Shown here: positions 50,601 through 58,670 of the stretch, in pieces
Numbering within the stretch: the stretch's first letter is position 1
How the letters are laid out: each line of letters opens with the position of its first letter
Assembly: GCA_949358305.1 (NCBI GenBank)
Contig: OX442314.1
Span: 56,989,369-57,049,368 of the forward strand
DNA length: 60,000 nt
Source: Strigamia acuminata
Lineage: Eukaryota > Arthropoda > Chilopoda > Geophilomorpha > Linotaeniidae
Direction of reading: 5' to 3'
Made by a program: the position numbers and the translations under genes
Notes under the pieces: generated by a model
Database searches by the model: none
Told to the model about the DNA's origin: nothing
Seen by the model: the letters and a program-made list of their open reading frames with translations, nothing else

Positions 50601-52992
50601 CTGTGACCATTTTATGTTTCGGTCCTTTTGTTCTAAGGCCCATTGATCGGCGGAATATTTTCGAAGAAGGCTCTCGTTTTGTCTTGGGCGATTTCTCAGG
50701 TTTCGGTTTTGGTTGACTTGGGAGTCGGCGCGTGCTCGTTCCTCGAGTGCTCTTAATCTAGCTTCCATTATGGGATCGGCTTGGTATTGGTTCCCACAGT
50801 TCGGGGATATAGTTCCATTTCGCGACGTGAATCGATTGAAATTATCGTTGGTCGAGTTCGGGTCCGTCAAGGTCGGTGTTGTCGAGTTTACTTGGGGCTC
50901 GGTCAGTTGCGTTCCGGGGGGGAAAATTCCGTTTATGGCTGTTCCATTTAGGACCCCGTTCTTCTGTCCGATCAGGATGGTCGATTTTGTTCCGCCGTAA
51001 AGTTGCGCTTTTTGTCTTGCGGCTTCTCGGTCGGCTTCGTTGGCGGCTTGTATTTTGATTCTCTCTGCCTCGTTCGCGGCGTCGACGTTGGCTTGCACTG
51101 CCTTAATATCTTCGAGGCTTGGCATTGCCAACCTGTTTCGACCTTGCTGGTTTCTTAGGTGATTTCGGTGATTTATCAACCTAATCATCTCTGAGTTCGG
51201 ATCCTTTGGCGTTTGACTGGTGAGGCCAGCCCTTGTCGCGAAGGATTGGGCTATCGCCCATGACTGTTGACCCTTATTGTTTCGACGGTCCTGCTGGAAG
51301 GCTTCCAGGAATTCGTTCTGGACTTCGACGGGTTCGTCTACTATGCTATCCCATCCTTGGACGTTGATTCCTTTCGAGCTGAGGGAATCGGCCTCGCTTT
51401 CGTCGTCGGCGTCCGATGTTCGGGTAGAATCGTAGGAATCCGTTACCTGATCGTTCGTCTTTTGACGTTTTACGCTTTTTCGACCCCTTCTAAGCGCTCG
51501 TTTCTCCGCTCGTTCTTTGGCAAGACGAATGATCATGTTCATCTGTGCCAGCGGGTCCCCTTCTTCATCGTAAGGGATTCCCTCTAGCCGAGCGAGCTCG
51601 TACGCCTCTTTACAGCTATCGATCTGAGATTTTTTCGAATTGTAACCGTGTGTAATCGTGACACGATTACTCTGGCGATTTTCCCGATTGTCGAATAGGT
51701 TATACCCGTTCTGACTTTGTCCGGATTCTTCTTCTTCCTCTTCTTCGACTTCTTCTTCGATTCGCTGGTTTATTGGCGTTTTATTTGTTGGGGTTTTGCT
51801 AGCGGGTACTTGACTAGCCGGCGTTTTATCGGTCGGTACTTTCTCGGGTGGTTTTTCCGCGTGGTTTTCGTTGACTGGTGTCTTTCCAGTCGTCTTTTCC
51901 CTCGTCGGCTCCGGTGGCTGCTTTTCTAACGCTGGACTAGCTAATGCTTCGGCCCTTGCCTTGGCGGATTCCATGGCTTTTCTTCGGGCGCTTGCGGTTG
52001 AAGGGTTTCGATTTTTCCCGCTTTTCGTCATTTCGATAGTTTGCAAATGTCAAACCGTAAGATACGTTTATTTAAAATAGTTTTGATAAATCAAACTATC
52101 CCGGACAGACCCCCACGTGTCGTAACCTTGGTTCCGGTAAATAAACTTAACGCAATATCTTACTAATAACACCCTTTATTTCACACTTGTAATAATACAA
52201 TAACAATACTTAACAATGTGGTCTCGGATCCTTGTTGGCGGATACGATTTGTTGCTGCACGGCAGTCTTACACGTGGCTTCTACTGTTGTCTAGGGTAAT
52301 GGCGTCTGGCGAAACACGTGTTCGCAAACGCTTCGCTTCGATAGATATTACTATCGTAGTATTGCTACGATAAATATCCGTGACTGTGATTTATAGATGA
52401 ATTTGGCAACGGGCATCGATCCTCTATCAATCCGGTAAAACGGCCTGACGGTGAGGTGGTGATGCTAATGTTGCTCTGGTATCTATAAAGTGGGGGTTTC
52501 CGGTCAGACACGGGTTTAAATAGTGGCTGGACCGGAAATGACGTATTCGCATAAATTCGGAGAATTATGCAAATTTATGACGTTGTCACGTCAGTCCCGC
52601 AGAAACGGTAAAACTAGTATAGCTAGTTTTCCCGCAATAATCAGACAATCATTTTACTATTAATATTAAAATCACTATTTATTAGGTTATGATTAATTAA
52701 AACACTTTTGTGACCTCGTGGTCACCACAATTTGTTTGGTGCTGAATTCGAATTTGGTCACCTGCGAGTCAGTAAGGGATTTCCCGGTTGATGTAACATT
52801 AAATACGTCAATGATATCGTCCAATTTAGAGAAAATTTCCTCCCGATTGGGGAGCGACAGTGATATGCGACTTGCACCGGCGGCCATCACAAATTGCATT
52901 TAGACTTTACAAAGTTTAATTGCTTACTGTTCCGCTAGTGTTTCAGTTCGAACTTTTGTCTGAAGATGCTCCCAATTATCTTTAACTACTGT
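44641..52992 (-). CDS. AE(E/Q)-F(K/R)RR family, copy 3, with 8.2 kb intron of nested transposons
   Basis: Exon 52992-52928 (TTCCAG|) encodes VVKDNWEHLQTKVRTETLAE and ends CA|GTAAGC. Exon 44752-44641 (TATGTAG|G) continues Q-FRRRKEQSTEKGILEKMS and stops at TAA. Joined phases give the same AEQ-FRRR junction as the copies at 12.4 and 39.8 kb, whose introns are 55-56 bp. The 8,175-bp intron holds the LINE, within which the gypsy element is inserted. Splice sites look intact. Function unknown. Confidence 0.5.
46136..46747 (-). repeat. Gypsy 3' LTR
   Basis: 612 bp. It contains GTCTAGGG (46307-46314) and perfect hairpins: CGATAG/CTATCG (46357-46362, 46369-46374), ATCGTAG/CTACGAT (46371-46377, 46383-46389, overlapping the former and so mutually exclusive with it), TTTCCGGTC/GACCGGAAA (46515-46523, 46548-46556) and AAAACTAG/CTAGTTTT (46628-46635, 46641-46648). 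Confidence 0.92.
46748..46765 (-). other. Gypsy polypurine tract
   Basis: GCTGAGGAGGGGACG on the minus strand directly before the 3' LTR. Confidence 0.7.
46822..48095 (-). CDS. Third ORF of the gypsy element, unknown function
   Basis: 401-codon frame (48095-46890) starting MSRTPIVWDEPEPDVQ, overlapping the end of pol by 29 nt. It is Thr/Pro-rich at first, then a helical region (AARVALAAWAVVAHESF type), a basic linker KSKTKPKILRPKKRMEPKP, then the domain HGHSLYSWMERTLEAGPGVD shared with 13472. The frame 47196-46822 overlaps, and its end (EPPVTEELPPPLPPDVPQGS) looks more natural, so a frameshift near 47100 is likely. No signal peptide or membrane segment was seen, so it does not look like Env. 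It lies where RT, RNase H and integrase should be. Confidence 0.5.
48067..49614 (-). CDS. Gypsy protease and N-terminal RT (truncated pol)
   Basis: 515 codons in the -1 frame relative to gag. Protease: FIGLLDSGADRSFISSDLYE, then VLLLGMDIM (second-lobe ILG-like motif). RT: VRVPFKGMNRQKREIVK, RLCIDYRPLNAIT, then WVTTMDLSKGYWQVEL, which holds the first catalytic Asp. The frame ends within a few residues at ADCLG, and the YxDD motif, RNase H and integrase are missing. The product could mature Gag but not copy RNA. Confidence 0.88.
   Translation of the reverse strand: MSKTKEEEGGEGSRQKRRIVRKANSQIRRTDKKLVKADREKIINLSARPEDQTPNFTTNTTINQAINEVITEEVVKLKLELKNKKSKEIEIDNKEISDSSSEDELKAKWINTNWLEKQIKELQKKVVYFTTAYFTTEKREYSGPTTNTVDGEKIAEIFQELPHAYEEAPPRKKRILHCNLAKERKDSLAMLTIKFNDKKFIGLLDSGADRSFISSDLYESLDKKQRDKLRGIRENVAVKTAAGEVRPVGVLTTKVIWEGGVITHPFIVLPTYDTVLLLGMDIMAIMEIQPNPITRSWNYIDKREDPRLMTVPTELLDSNDEEDEWKGGNLKQFVQDYDFKSFNARLQEDNLAHNLAMDTNLGETQTKLLEEMLQKHRKILTKEPGKTNYVKHEIELSTDKPVRVPFKGMNRQKREIVKTICQDLLDKGIVSEALGEYAMRIVLVMRAGSEPRLCIDYRPLNAITVIDPVQMPSIEAILRELAPFKWVTTMDLSKGYWQVELRNEDFYVENADCLG
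49475..49521 (-). promoter_or_regulatory. -1 ribosomal frameshift signal at the gag-pol overlap
   Basis: Slippery heptamer A AAA AAC (49521-49515 on the minus strand) is in the gag frame. An 8-nt spacer follows, then a perfect 9-bp stem GCAGACAGA/TCTGTCTGC (49506-49498 with 49483-49475) with a 14-nt loop holding the gag stop. The pol frame is -1 relative to gag, exactly as this site would give. Confidence 0.8.
49488..52046 (-). CDS. Gypsy Gag
   Basis: 852 codons from ATG 52046, 72 nt inside the 5' LTR border. A start at MTKSGK, five codons later, is also possible. A long Lys/Pro/Thr-rich and acidic N-terminal region (EEEVEEEEEEE) is followed by the Gag/capsid domain from about residue 465 (LRLMRFDGTWRAGNKFLDKV, then WPEMLVGEARAWY and TWEQFVVAFNSQYGE), as in gypsy retrotransposon Gag. 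One CCHC knuckle, CNYCNEVGHWRRDC, near residue 800 leads into a Lys-rich tail. The extended N-terminus makes it longer than usual. Confidence 0.85.
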   Translation of the reverse strand: MQTIEMTKSGKNRNPSTASARRKAMESAKARAEALASPALEKQPPEPTREKTTGKTPVNENHAEKPPEKVPTDKTPASQVPASKTPTNKTPINQRIEEEVEEEEEEESGQSQNGYNLFDNRENRQSNRVTITHGYNSKKSQIDSCKEAYELARLEGIPYDEEGDPLAQMNMIIRLAKERAEKRALRRGRKSVKRQKTNDQVTDSYDSTRTSDADDESEADSLSSKGINVQGWDSIVDEPVEVQNEFLEAFQQDRRNNKGQQSWAIAQSFATRAGLTSQTPKDPNSEMIRLINHRNHLRNQQGRNRLAMPSLEDIKAVQANVDAANEAERIKIQAANEADREAARQKAQLYGGTKSTILIGQKNGVLNGTAINGIFPPGTQLTEPQVNSTTPTLTDPNSTNDNFNRFTSRNGTISPNCGNQYQADPIMEARLRALEERARADSQVNQNRNLRNRPRQNESLLRKYSADQWALEQKDRNIKWSQLRLMRFDGTWRAGNKFLDKVALTISRLGAEPDEMVAKGWPEMLVGEARAWYVEAKLKTWEQFVVAFNSQYGETQKEIRQRVSLMLQAAGEELRAYFRRAKSLFNELDTPLDEYAQNVIFEKGLNDTSKKVLRDMNAPTTESFEQLLKFVNEYHEEVDDRYTEAVTPEQRTQTQLRIQRIHAKNHDAGRLIQSRSFLNGEIEAAPPKKASDKATSNPIPAPKAYRASTNSDATNLEEGRESEDNNSEQNSGGDTSDSQQEEEILHANMGKEIAPSYRPRMKTANKTEHHNPKSEKPYEKKEFVRQPYPKTDNSTTKPCNYCNEVGHWRRDCPKRKKRKEEKEAAKNDALLEKLTAKFEELTKNWLKQTEKK
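52099..52115 (-). other. Gypsy primer-binding site (tRNA-Pro-like)
   Basis: TGGGGGTCTGTCCGGGA on the minus strand, 2 nt from the 5' LTR. It matches the expected tRNA-Pro site TGGGGGCTCGTCCGGGA at 14 of 17 positions, so the exact primer is not certain. Confidence 0.55.
52118..52729 (-). repeat. Gypsy 5' LTR
   Basis: 612 bp, pair of 46136-46747. GTCTAGGG at 52289-52296. Confidence 0.92.
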
Positions 52993-53067
52993 CTGGAATT
53001 GTTAATGCAACACCTTTTCACCTTTGAAATTGAAAGAGAAAAAAATTTTCGGGCTAATCAATGAATA

Positions 53068-53502
53068 CCGTACTGCCTTGAACAATGGCCCGGGCGTTTT
53101 TTTTTTTTTTGACTCGCCCGCCAGGCGTTTATTCAAAGCCAGGCGATTATTCAAGCCAGGCGCCTATCCAAAAAAAAAGTTGAAAATAAATTTTGTTGAA
53201 CGAATTTTTATTTTTATTTATTATTATTACTTTTAAAACATCTTACTAGTTCCATTTATGGAGCAAACCATCACAAACTGAGAAGGCACCTGCATTAGAA
53301 GTGCCAACAGTTGTAGCAGCATGAATTTTTTGCTAATTTCATGCTCCATATACATTCCTTCATCTGAACGTTTTCTGGACGTTTTGGGTAAACCCGGCGT
53401 TTAAACACGCCCGGCGTTTATTTGAAGCAAGCGCTTATTGGTTCTTTAGCTGGCGGTTGCCAGGCGCTTAATTGCGCCCGGCCATTGTTCAAGGCAGTAC
53501 GG
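53068..53502. mobile_element. MITE with CCGTACTGCC termini (435 bp)
   Basis: Inverted termini CCGTACTGCCTTGAACAATG on both sides, TA duplications at 53066-53067 and 53503-53504. No ORF. Inside are several GCCAGGCG or GCCCGGCG-TTTATT subrepeats. The CCGTA ends and TA target match the Tigger-like element at 42518, so a pogo/Tigger transposase may mobilise it. It interrupts a Helitron Rep ORF. Confidence 0.85.
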
Positions 53503-53504
53503 TA

Positions 53505-54003
53505 TGTGTAATTTGTGAATTTCCTTGAAATTCATTTCTTTAATAAAATCGTCCTGGCGACGTCGGTACTTGGGGTATCCGTTCTCGGTTTGCGCAGTCT
53601 GTTCTTGACATGGCTTTGGGAATTTCTTTGAGCATTCCATTATTCCTTCTGCATTTTTTACCATGCACGGGGCATTTGGGAAACAATTACTGCAGGGCTT
53701 GTGGCACATTCTTTCCATGGCAATGTCGTACAGCTCCTTGTCGTGTTTGGGGTCGGGAATTTCGGCACTAATCATGGCATCGATCTGTTCGATCGTGCCG
53801 AGTTTATCCTCCGATCTCAAAATTAGCAAAATGTGCGCGTGTGGCAAACCTCGCTTTTGAAATTCTATCACTAAGACGTAAACAATTACTACTGTGTTTC
53901 CTCCCCTCAATGCGTTCCATTTTCTGTCATTGCCTGTCTGCAAACAGACTTTTCCCTTCTACGTTCAATGGCCTAGAAATAGCATTAGTTTCATTCCTTT
54001 CGA
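53505..54003 (-). pseudogene. Helitron Rep (HUH) fragment
   Basis: Frame 53943-53505 contains VIEFQKRGLPHAHILLILRS, the HUH metal-binding motif of Helitron Rep, then PDPKHDKELYDIA, a Cys cluster (CSNCFPNAPCM) and YPKYRRR. All are typical of the Rep region before the helicase. It starts within the domain and is cut by the MITE; no Rep tyrosines or helicase are present. A shorter related piece lies at 5360-5470. Confidence 0.75.
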
Positions 54004-54006
54004 AAT

Positions 54007-55430
54007 TTAAGAGCGGTGGCTCCCAGGATCAATTAAGCCTCGAACTGGATACATATCCCCATTCTTCTTGATGAATAGGGCGGTGAAAATCATTAGTTGA
54101 ATTTTGACTGTCGTAGTTAAAGAAACGTTTGCCGAAACGTTCTCTTCTTTTGGTGAACTGGTTTTCGTTGTGGCGTCTTTGTTACAGATTGACGTGTGAT
54201 GTCGTCCACCGCATGAACGACAGGAAAACTTCACTGGGCATTCCCTAGCGGTGTGACTGTACCGTAAACAATTGAAGCACGGTCGCTTTTGCTTCACTAT
54301 TTCGATTTTCGCAGGAACGTCCAGTACTGCGTCGCAGCTGGAATTTGAGTGTTCACCTTTGCAATATATGCAAACAAGCTTGCGAATCGGATTCGACTTG
54401 GAATTAACTTCCAGTTTTCCACTCTGTGAAGTCACGAAAGACATTGTTCCGATTGGTTTGTCTTTTGAATCCTTGAACGTTTTGTCGCATTTATCCGACT
54501 TCTTTTGATGGGCACGCTTGAGGAGGACACTCTCTTCCGACAGCTCAGCCAGTTGAATTTCGCTGGCAATAAAGTCTAAAAGGACGTTGACATTTTCGAC
54601 TTTTCGCGATTATCACTGTGAAACCGCTGTGAAATCTCCGGCGGAAATTTCCTAGGTAATTCCGGTATCAGATATGTTCCGGTAGTGTCGACTGAAACCG
54701 ACAACTGTTCCATTGTGTGGATAGCAGATGACAACGATGTAAATAGGATCTTGAGCGGTTCGATCAGATACAGGTCGAAAACAGGCTTGGTATCCCTAAT
54801 CAGTTTGGAAATGGCGTTTCTTTGTGTGTTCTCGGATCCGAACAAGCTTTCTAGGGTACTCTTGGCTAGGGGATAAGCGTCGTTCGTTATCGGGTATGAT
54901 TTGATGGCGGCTTCGGCGGCTCCTGTGCAGCATGATTGCAGGTAGATGAGCTTCTCGACGTTCGAGAGGTCAGTATTCTGATCCACGGCGGAATCGAAGA
55001 GGTTTGCAAAACCCTTGTATTCGGTTGCGTCACCATTGAATTTTGAGATGTCTGTCTTGGGTAATCTCGTGTTCCTCCGGGATGAGGTGGACGACTGGTT
55101 CAGACTTGGGTTCAGTCCTGAATGAGAACCAAACTGACCTGCCATTCTTGTAGAAACTTTGGCTCTCTGCTTTAAGAGGCTGACTCTCGTTCTAATATCT
55201 TCTATTCTTTGAAGACCGGCCAGGTAATCTTCTCGTTTCGATTTGTCTTTTAGAGCGGTCAACTCGAAGAAAGGTCACTCAGTTGCTGATCGATGGTCAC
55301 GTGTAGGGCTTCGAGTTACGCACCATCGAGTACGTTCACAGATGAGCCCAATAGGTCTTCAGCTCCTTGAGCTTTTGCTCGCCATACTACTTCTTTCTCT
55401 TCGAGTTCTTTAGCAGATAAAGTCGTCATG
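54007..55430 (-). pseudogene. BEL/Pao gag and protease start, broken
   Basis: The start at 55430 (MTTLSAKELEEKEVVWRAKA) reaches a stop, then frame 55262-54576 carries the DUF1759-type core (LPKTDISKFNGDATEYKGF, LIYLQSCCTGAAEAAIKSY). After a frameshift, frame 54444-54007 holds three knuckles (CIYCKGEHSNSSC, CFNCLRYSHTAREC, CRSCGGRHHTSIC). The protease site reads GLIDPGSHRS, with Pro in place of Thr/Ser, and then a stop. It is a different BEL family from 29916-35066. Confidence 0.75.
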
Positions 55431-55492
55431 ACTCTCACAGTAAGATATCTTTAAATAAATTCGAAAATAAATCAACCTGACTTATTCAATTG

Positions 55493-56885
55493 TGTTGCGA
55501 TCCTCCGGGCTTTCCACTCTAAAACAAATACTTACCTTGTTAAGAGTGGTTCGCAAGTGAGATGCCGTTTATAGGCCTTATACTCGGCTGCCTGTGTGGT
55601 GTCTAGGGGTAATTTTATGAAAGGAAAACGACAGTTTGGATTGAATAAAATACAAAAATGCTTTATTCGAACGGAAATTTACAAATATAATTATTAAATT
55701 TACTAAGAAGTTATGAATTTAGCGGTTAAAACTAGAGAGAGTAAAAGAGAAGAGGAGTGAGAAATGTACCAAGTGAAACGGTTACGCTCACTTGAAACAA
55801 AGGGAAAAGGCGCCAACAACGACGGTTGATCGTTGGGCGCGAGTGTTTGGCGCGCAACAAACGGCTGCTTGTTGCGCTCGGAAAAATGGCGAGTCGGACT
55901 CGCCTGAGAAAAATTATTTCTCGTTGAAAAACTGCTACTTTTATCTGTAAACTCCGGAGTAAAGCTCGCAGGTGGTTTACAGATAGCGGCGACGATTCTC
56001 CACGAGAAGTTTGCCGTTGACGACGACGATGAGAGTACCAGAGTAAACTCGATGGCGCTCTCACAATAATCAAACAACGAGCAGGAACAAATTTCCTTCG
56101 CTCGTTCGATGGCGATGAACAGTGAACTCCGGAGTAAAGCTCGCAGGTGGTTCACTGTCTTCTCACGATGGTTGACGGCGACGGGTTGCTCGATCGACGG
56201 AGGCAAATCACGGAACAAGTCAACGCGACTCGACGGCGGCGGGTGAGCGAGTTTTCTCGAGCGTTACTCGAGATTCGTATTCTGTACGCAAATGTGGCTG
56301 GTTCCACCGAAATCTATTCAGTGGAAACAGCAATGTCTCTTAACTCACCAAAACGTATAAACCCGGTCAGCACTTAGAATCCTTGTGTTTGAAGTTCTTT
56401 CGTGATGATCATGTGGGTTGTTTGTTGTTGGTGTGTCAGTGTCAAGAGTGGGCCAAACCGCCAAAATTTGGGGTTTTACGTACTCTCGAAATCTGCGCAT
56501 GAAATATGTGCAGATTACTAATTTTGGCACAACAAAGGATTTTGTTGCGCCAAAAGCCGTTATTATTGCACCATAACCGTTGGCTATGGGAAGGGTGGCG
56601 TGTGCCATGCACGCTTCAAATATGCGCAGCGGATGCTGCGCAGACGTCTTAATTTAGTGAGACAAAGGATTTTGCCTCACTAAGCGGTTAATTAACGTCT
56701 CACCCCACACAATATTGGGGTGAACCGTGTTAGGGGAGGATTTTCTCCCCTAATTATGTAATTGTTTGGCGTGTGCCAAACACAAATATTACAGAATAAA
56801 ATGTAAATACAACTTCTTTCGTGGTGACTCTTTTTATTAAATAAAACACATTAAAATTGAATAAAAGTGGCTCAGGGTCACCACA
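55493..56885 (-). mobile_element. Solo LTR of a gypsy-type element (1,393 bp)
   Basis: Runs TGTTGCGATCC to GGTCACCACA, with 4-bp duplications ATTG at 55489-55492 and 56886-56889. The termini resemble those of the solo LTR at 8171 (TGCGGCGATCC). It contains GTCTAGGGGTA (55601-55611). It is inserted upstream of the BEL gag remnant and is not its LTR. Confidence 0.8.
55770..56782. promoter_or_regulatory. Large tandem hairpin array in the solo LTR
   Basis: At least 15 stems. Two share an identical 22-nt loop with core GGAGTAAAGCTCGCAGG but have unrelated perfect stems: TATCTGTAAAC/GTTTACAGATA (55942-55952, 55975-55985) and ACAGTGAAC/GTTCACTGT (56119-56127, 56150-56158). TGAGAG/CTCTCA (56030-56063) has loop core AGAGTAAACTCGATGG. 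Others: CAAGTGA/TCACTTG (55770-55794), GCGCCAACAACGA bulged (55810-55840), GCGCAACAA/TTGTTGCGC (55852-55877), GGCGAGT/ACTCGCC (55888-55904), TCTCGAG/CTCGAGA (56255-56273). A second class has GGAT loops: 56522-56555, TGCGCAGC/GCTGCGCA (56623-56642) and 56654-56683. Related stems are CACCCCA/TGGGGTG (56701-56722), TTAGGGGAG/CTCCCCTAA (56730-56753) and TGTTTGGC/GCCAAACA (56763-56782). Confidence 0.75.
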
Positions 56886-57089
56886 ATTGTTAACTAGAAA
56901 TTTGACAACTCTTTGTCACGTTATAAGAGACTGAATGGAGAACTCAATGCTGTTTGATTTACACAACTGACGAAAATTGACTCATTTAGAATAACCCCTA
57001 AAATAAGCATGATTAGTCTGTATAAGCACAGTACACTAGTTTTTAGATGCGTTTTGGATTGGATACCGGTCTTGACTGGTATATAAACA

Positions 57090-57599
57090 CTAAATCTCGG
57101 TATTACGCACTAACTGTTCACTAAATTCCTCAAATGGAATCGAAAATATGTTCAATTTGTAATAACTTAAATTTCCTCTCTTTCCTGAACTACACCAGTG
57201 TCCAGTCTGAAACTCATTTGAATTAAATACAGCAAAATTCGATCTTATTCTATAAAAATAATAATTTCTTTCAATCTTCTGGCTGGAACTAATGGGCATT
57301 GCGTTGTGTTTCGTTGGTTGGCTCACAGGATCGCTCGTGCACTCGAAGCTTAACTTGAACCAAGCTGGAAAGACATCTCTTGACCACACACTGACATTTT
57401 GATGCACATAATCCAACTTGAAAACACTTTGTGCCTGTGAAAGGCGAACGAGGGCATTAACTACACTACAGTGGCACAACATCACGGCACTTTGCACACA
57501 AAAAGCTTTGAAACAGCTTGGGAAAAAAAAACCACCGATGATTTGATTTGCACACCTGATGACCCACTGAAGGAAAACAGGGATAAATCCTGGTACCAA
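57090..57599 (-). CDS. Unrecognised ORF
   Basis: 169 codons. A hydrophobic, Cys-containing first third (FFFPSCFKAFC region), then FKLDYVHQNVSVWSRDVFPA and EFQTGHWCSSGKRGNLSYY. No known motif; length alone gives weak support. It is flanked by the solo LTR and a BEL integrase remnant, so it is probably transposon or pseudogene sequence. Confidence 0.2.
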   Translation of the reverse strand: MVPGFIPVFLQWVIRCANQIIGGFFFPSCFKAFCVQSAVMLCHCSVVNALVRLSQAQSVFKLDYVHQNVSVWSRDVFPAWFKLSFECTSDPVSQPTKHNAMPISSSQKIERNYYFYRIRSNFAVFNSNEFQTGHWCSSGKRGNLSYYKLNIFSIPFEEFSEQLVRNTEI

Positions 57600-57606
57600 G
57601 GGGAAG

Positions 57607-57937
57607 AAGAACAGTACAGTCGGTTATTCGCAGTTGTTTAGTATGCAGAAAAGCCAAATTGAGCCGTAACGACCCTCCAATGGGTGATCCGCCGGCTGAA
57701 AGGGTGACCCCTGCTGCTCCCTTTCAGCACACCGGCATTGACCACATGGGTCCGCTTCAAGTTAGAGCGGGCGACACGTCGTGCAAGGTGTACATATTTC
57801 TTTTCACATGTCTTGTGACCCGAAGTATTCATCTCGAGGTTTCAGAAGATTTGTCAGTCGAGAAATTCCTTCTGGCATTTCGCCGGTTCGGGGCTCTCTA
57901 TGGCTACCCGGCCAAGGTATTCTCAGACAATTGTTGA
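57607..57937 (+). pseudogene. BEL/Pao integrase fragment
   Basis: An open frame with SCLVCRKAKL (zinc-domain CxxC), PPMGDPPAERV, QHTGIDHMGPL (first catalytic Asp), FTCLVTRSIHLEV and AKVFSDN (second Asp), then a stop. The Glu half is missing. It is on the opposite strand to the BEL gag at 54-55.4 kb and separate from the intact BEL at 30-35 kb. Confidence 0.75.
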
Positions 57938-57949
57938 AACAGTTTTCCA

Positions 57950-58670
57950 GCGTGTAGGAGTTGATTGAATTCTTTTCGAATGGTAAAATTGAAGCGGGCT
58001 TATCCGGGGTTGGATTATCTTTCTTCTTTTTTGCATTTAGTTTGGCATTTATTGCAATTTCTTCTGCAGCCATGGCATTAACTTCTGCATTTACTGCAGT
58101 TACTTCCACCATTTCTTCTCCTTCATTTGCATGCAGCATTACTACCTTGTCTTCATCTTCTTCAATTTCGTTCTTTTCTGCATTTTCAGTAATTTCAGGA
58201 TTTTGTACATTTTGTGCATTCTTCTTTTTTTTGTAAGGTTTTGGCAGTTGCAACATTACAAATTTCCAACCTTCTTCACCGTAGGGGAAAAGCAAGGCAT
58301 AGGACTGCTGCTTGATTCCATGCATTTTTAAACTCATTGTTCGAAGCATGGAAAATTTTTGAGTCCGTCCACGGATACAACCTACTTGTACTTGGATCGA
58401 CTAAACCCGCATAACAGTTAATCGGGCGATTTAAAGCCATAGAAGCAAGTTGTTGAATAACTCCAGCAAAGCCTGTCCATGCTCTTGAGGTCGATATTTG
58501 AGGTCGCATCTTGGAAATACGAATTTCAAAACTTATTTGTTTTCTCGGACATAATTTGCTATTCGTGTTCTTAGATTTAGCACGAGTGTAGAACTACATT
58601 CACCACGATCACAGTAGTTAAGTGCATGATAGAAGCAATCGCCATCGCCAGGGACATCAATTAGATTGTA
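57950..58670 (-). pseudogene. OTU-type cysteine protease domain, broken
   Basis: The minisatellite-bearing frame ends with LIDVPGDGDCFYHALNY, the OTU signature with catalytic Asp and Cys, and stops at 58533. Frame 58509-58276 carries GVIQQLASMALNRPINCY, the middle of an OTU fold. Frame 58349-57804 continues with YALLFPYGEEGWKFVM and an acidic Lys/Glu/Asn-rich region. OTU domains occur in animal Helitrons/Helentrons, and the LLFPYGE-GW phrase resembles Helitron proteins, so this is probably Helitron-derived. The catalytic His region was not identified. Confidence 0.5.

Larger units (their letters stand above)
46136..52729 (-). mobile_element. Gypsy-type LTR retrotransposon, internally deleted (6,594 bp)
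   Basis: 612-bp LTRs (46136-46747 and 52118-52729) start TGTGGTGACC on the minus strand and differ at one position that I noticed. 4-bp duplications ATTT lie at 46132-46135 and 52730-52733. Primer site, polypurine tract, Gag, a -1 frameshift signal, protease and the start of RT are present. Beyond RT motif A the pol gene is cut and joined to a third ORF. RNase H and integrase are absent. It is inserted in LINE ORF1. Confidence 0.9.
44776..52899 (-). mobile_element. LINE with ORF1 only, split by a gypsy insertion
   Basis: ORF1 begins at ATG 52899 (MQFVMAAGASRISLSLPNRE), runs to 52730, and continues in the same frame at 46135 down to the stop at 44952. The gypsy element and one ATTT duplication (6,598 bp) separate the two parts. 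About 450 residues in total: Ala/Thr/Pro-rich middle, then a C-terminal domain with LDVRQCARWMRDD and LLSPALWPCSIGVRPFHGR, which I read as an RRM-like LINE ORF1 segment. About 140 bp of 3' UTR and a (TTTA)n tail (44776-44811 as read on plus) follow at once; there is no ORF2. A half-LINE, mobile only in trans. Confidence 0.55.

Noticed and set aside
55493-56885. 5' LTR of the BEL gag remnant at 54.0-55.4 kb
   Set aside because: It has its own ATTG target duplication on both sides and shares termini with gypsy LTRs, so it is an independent solo LTR.
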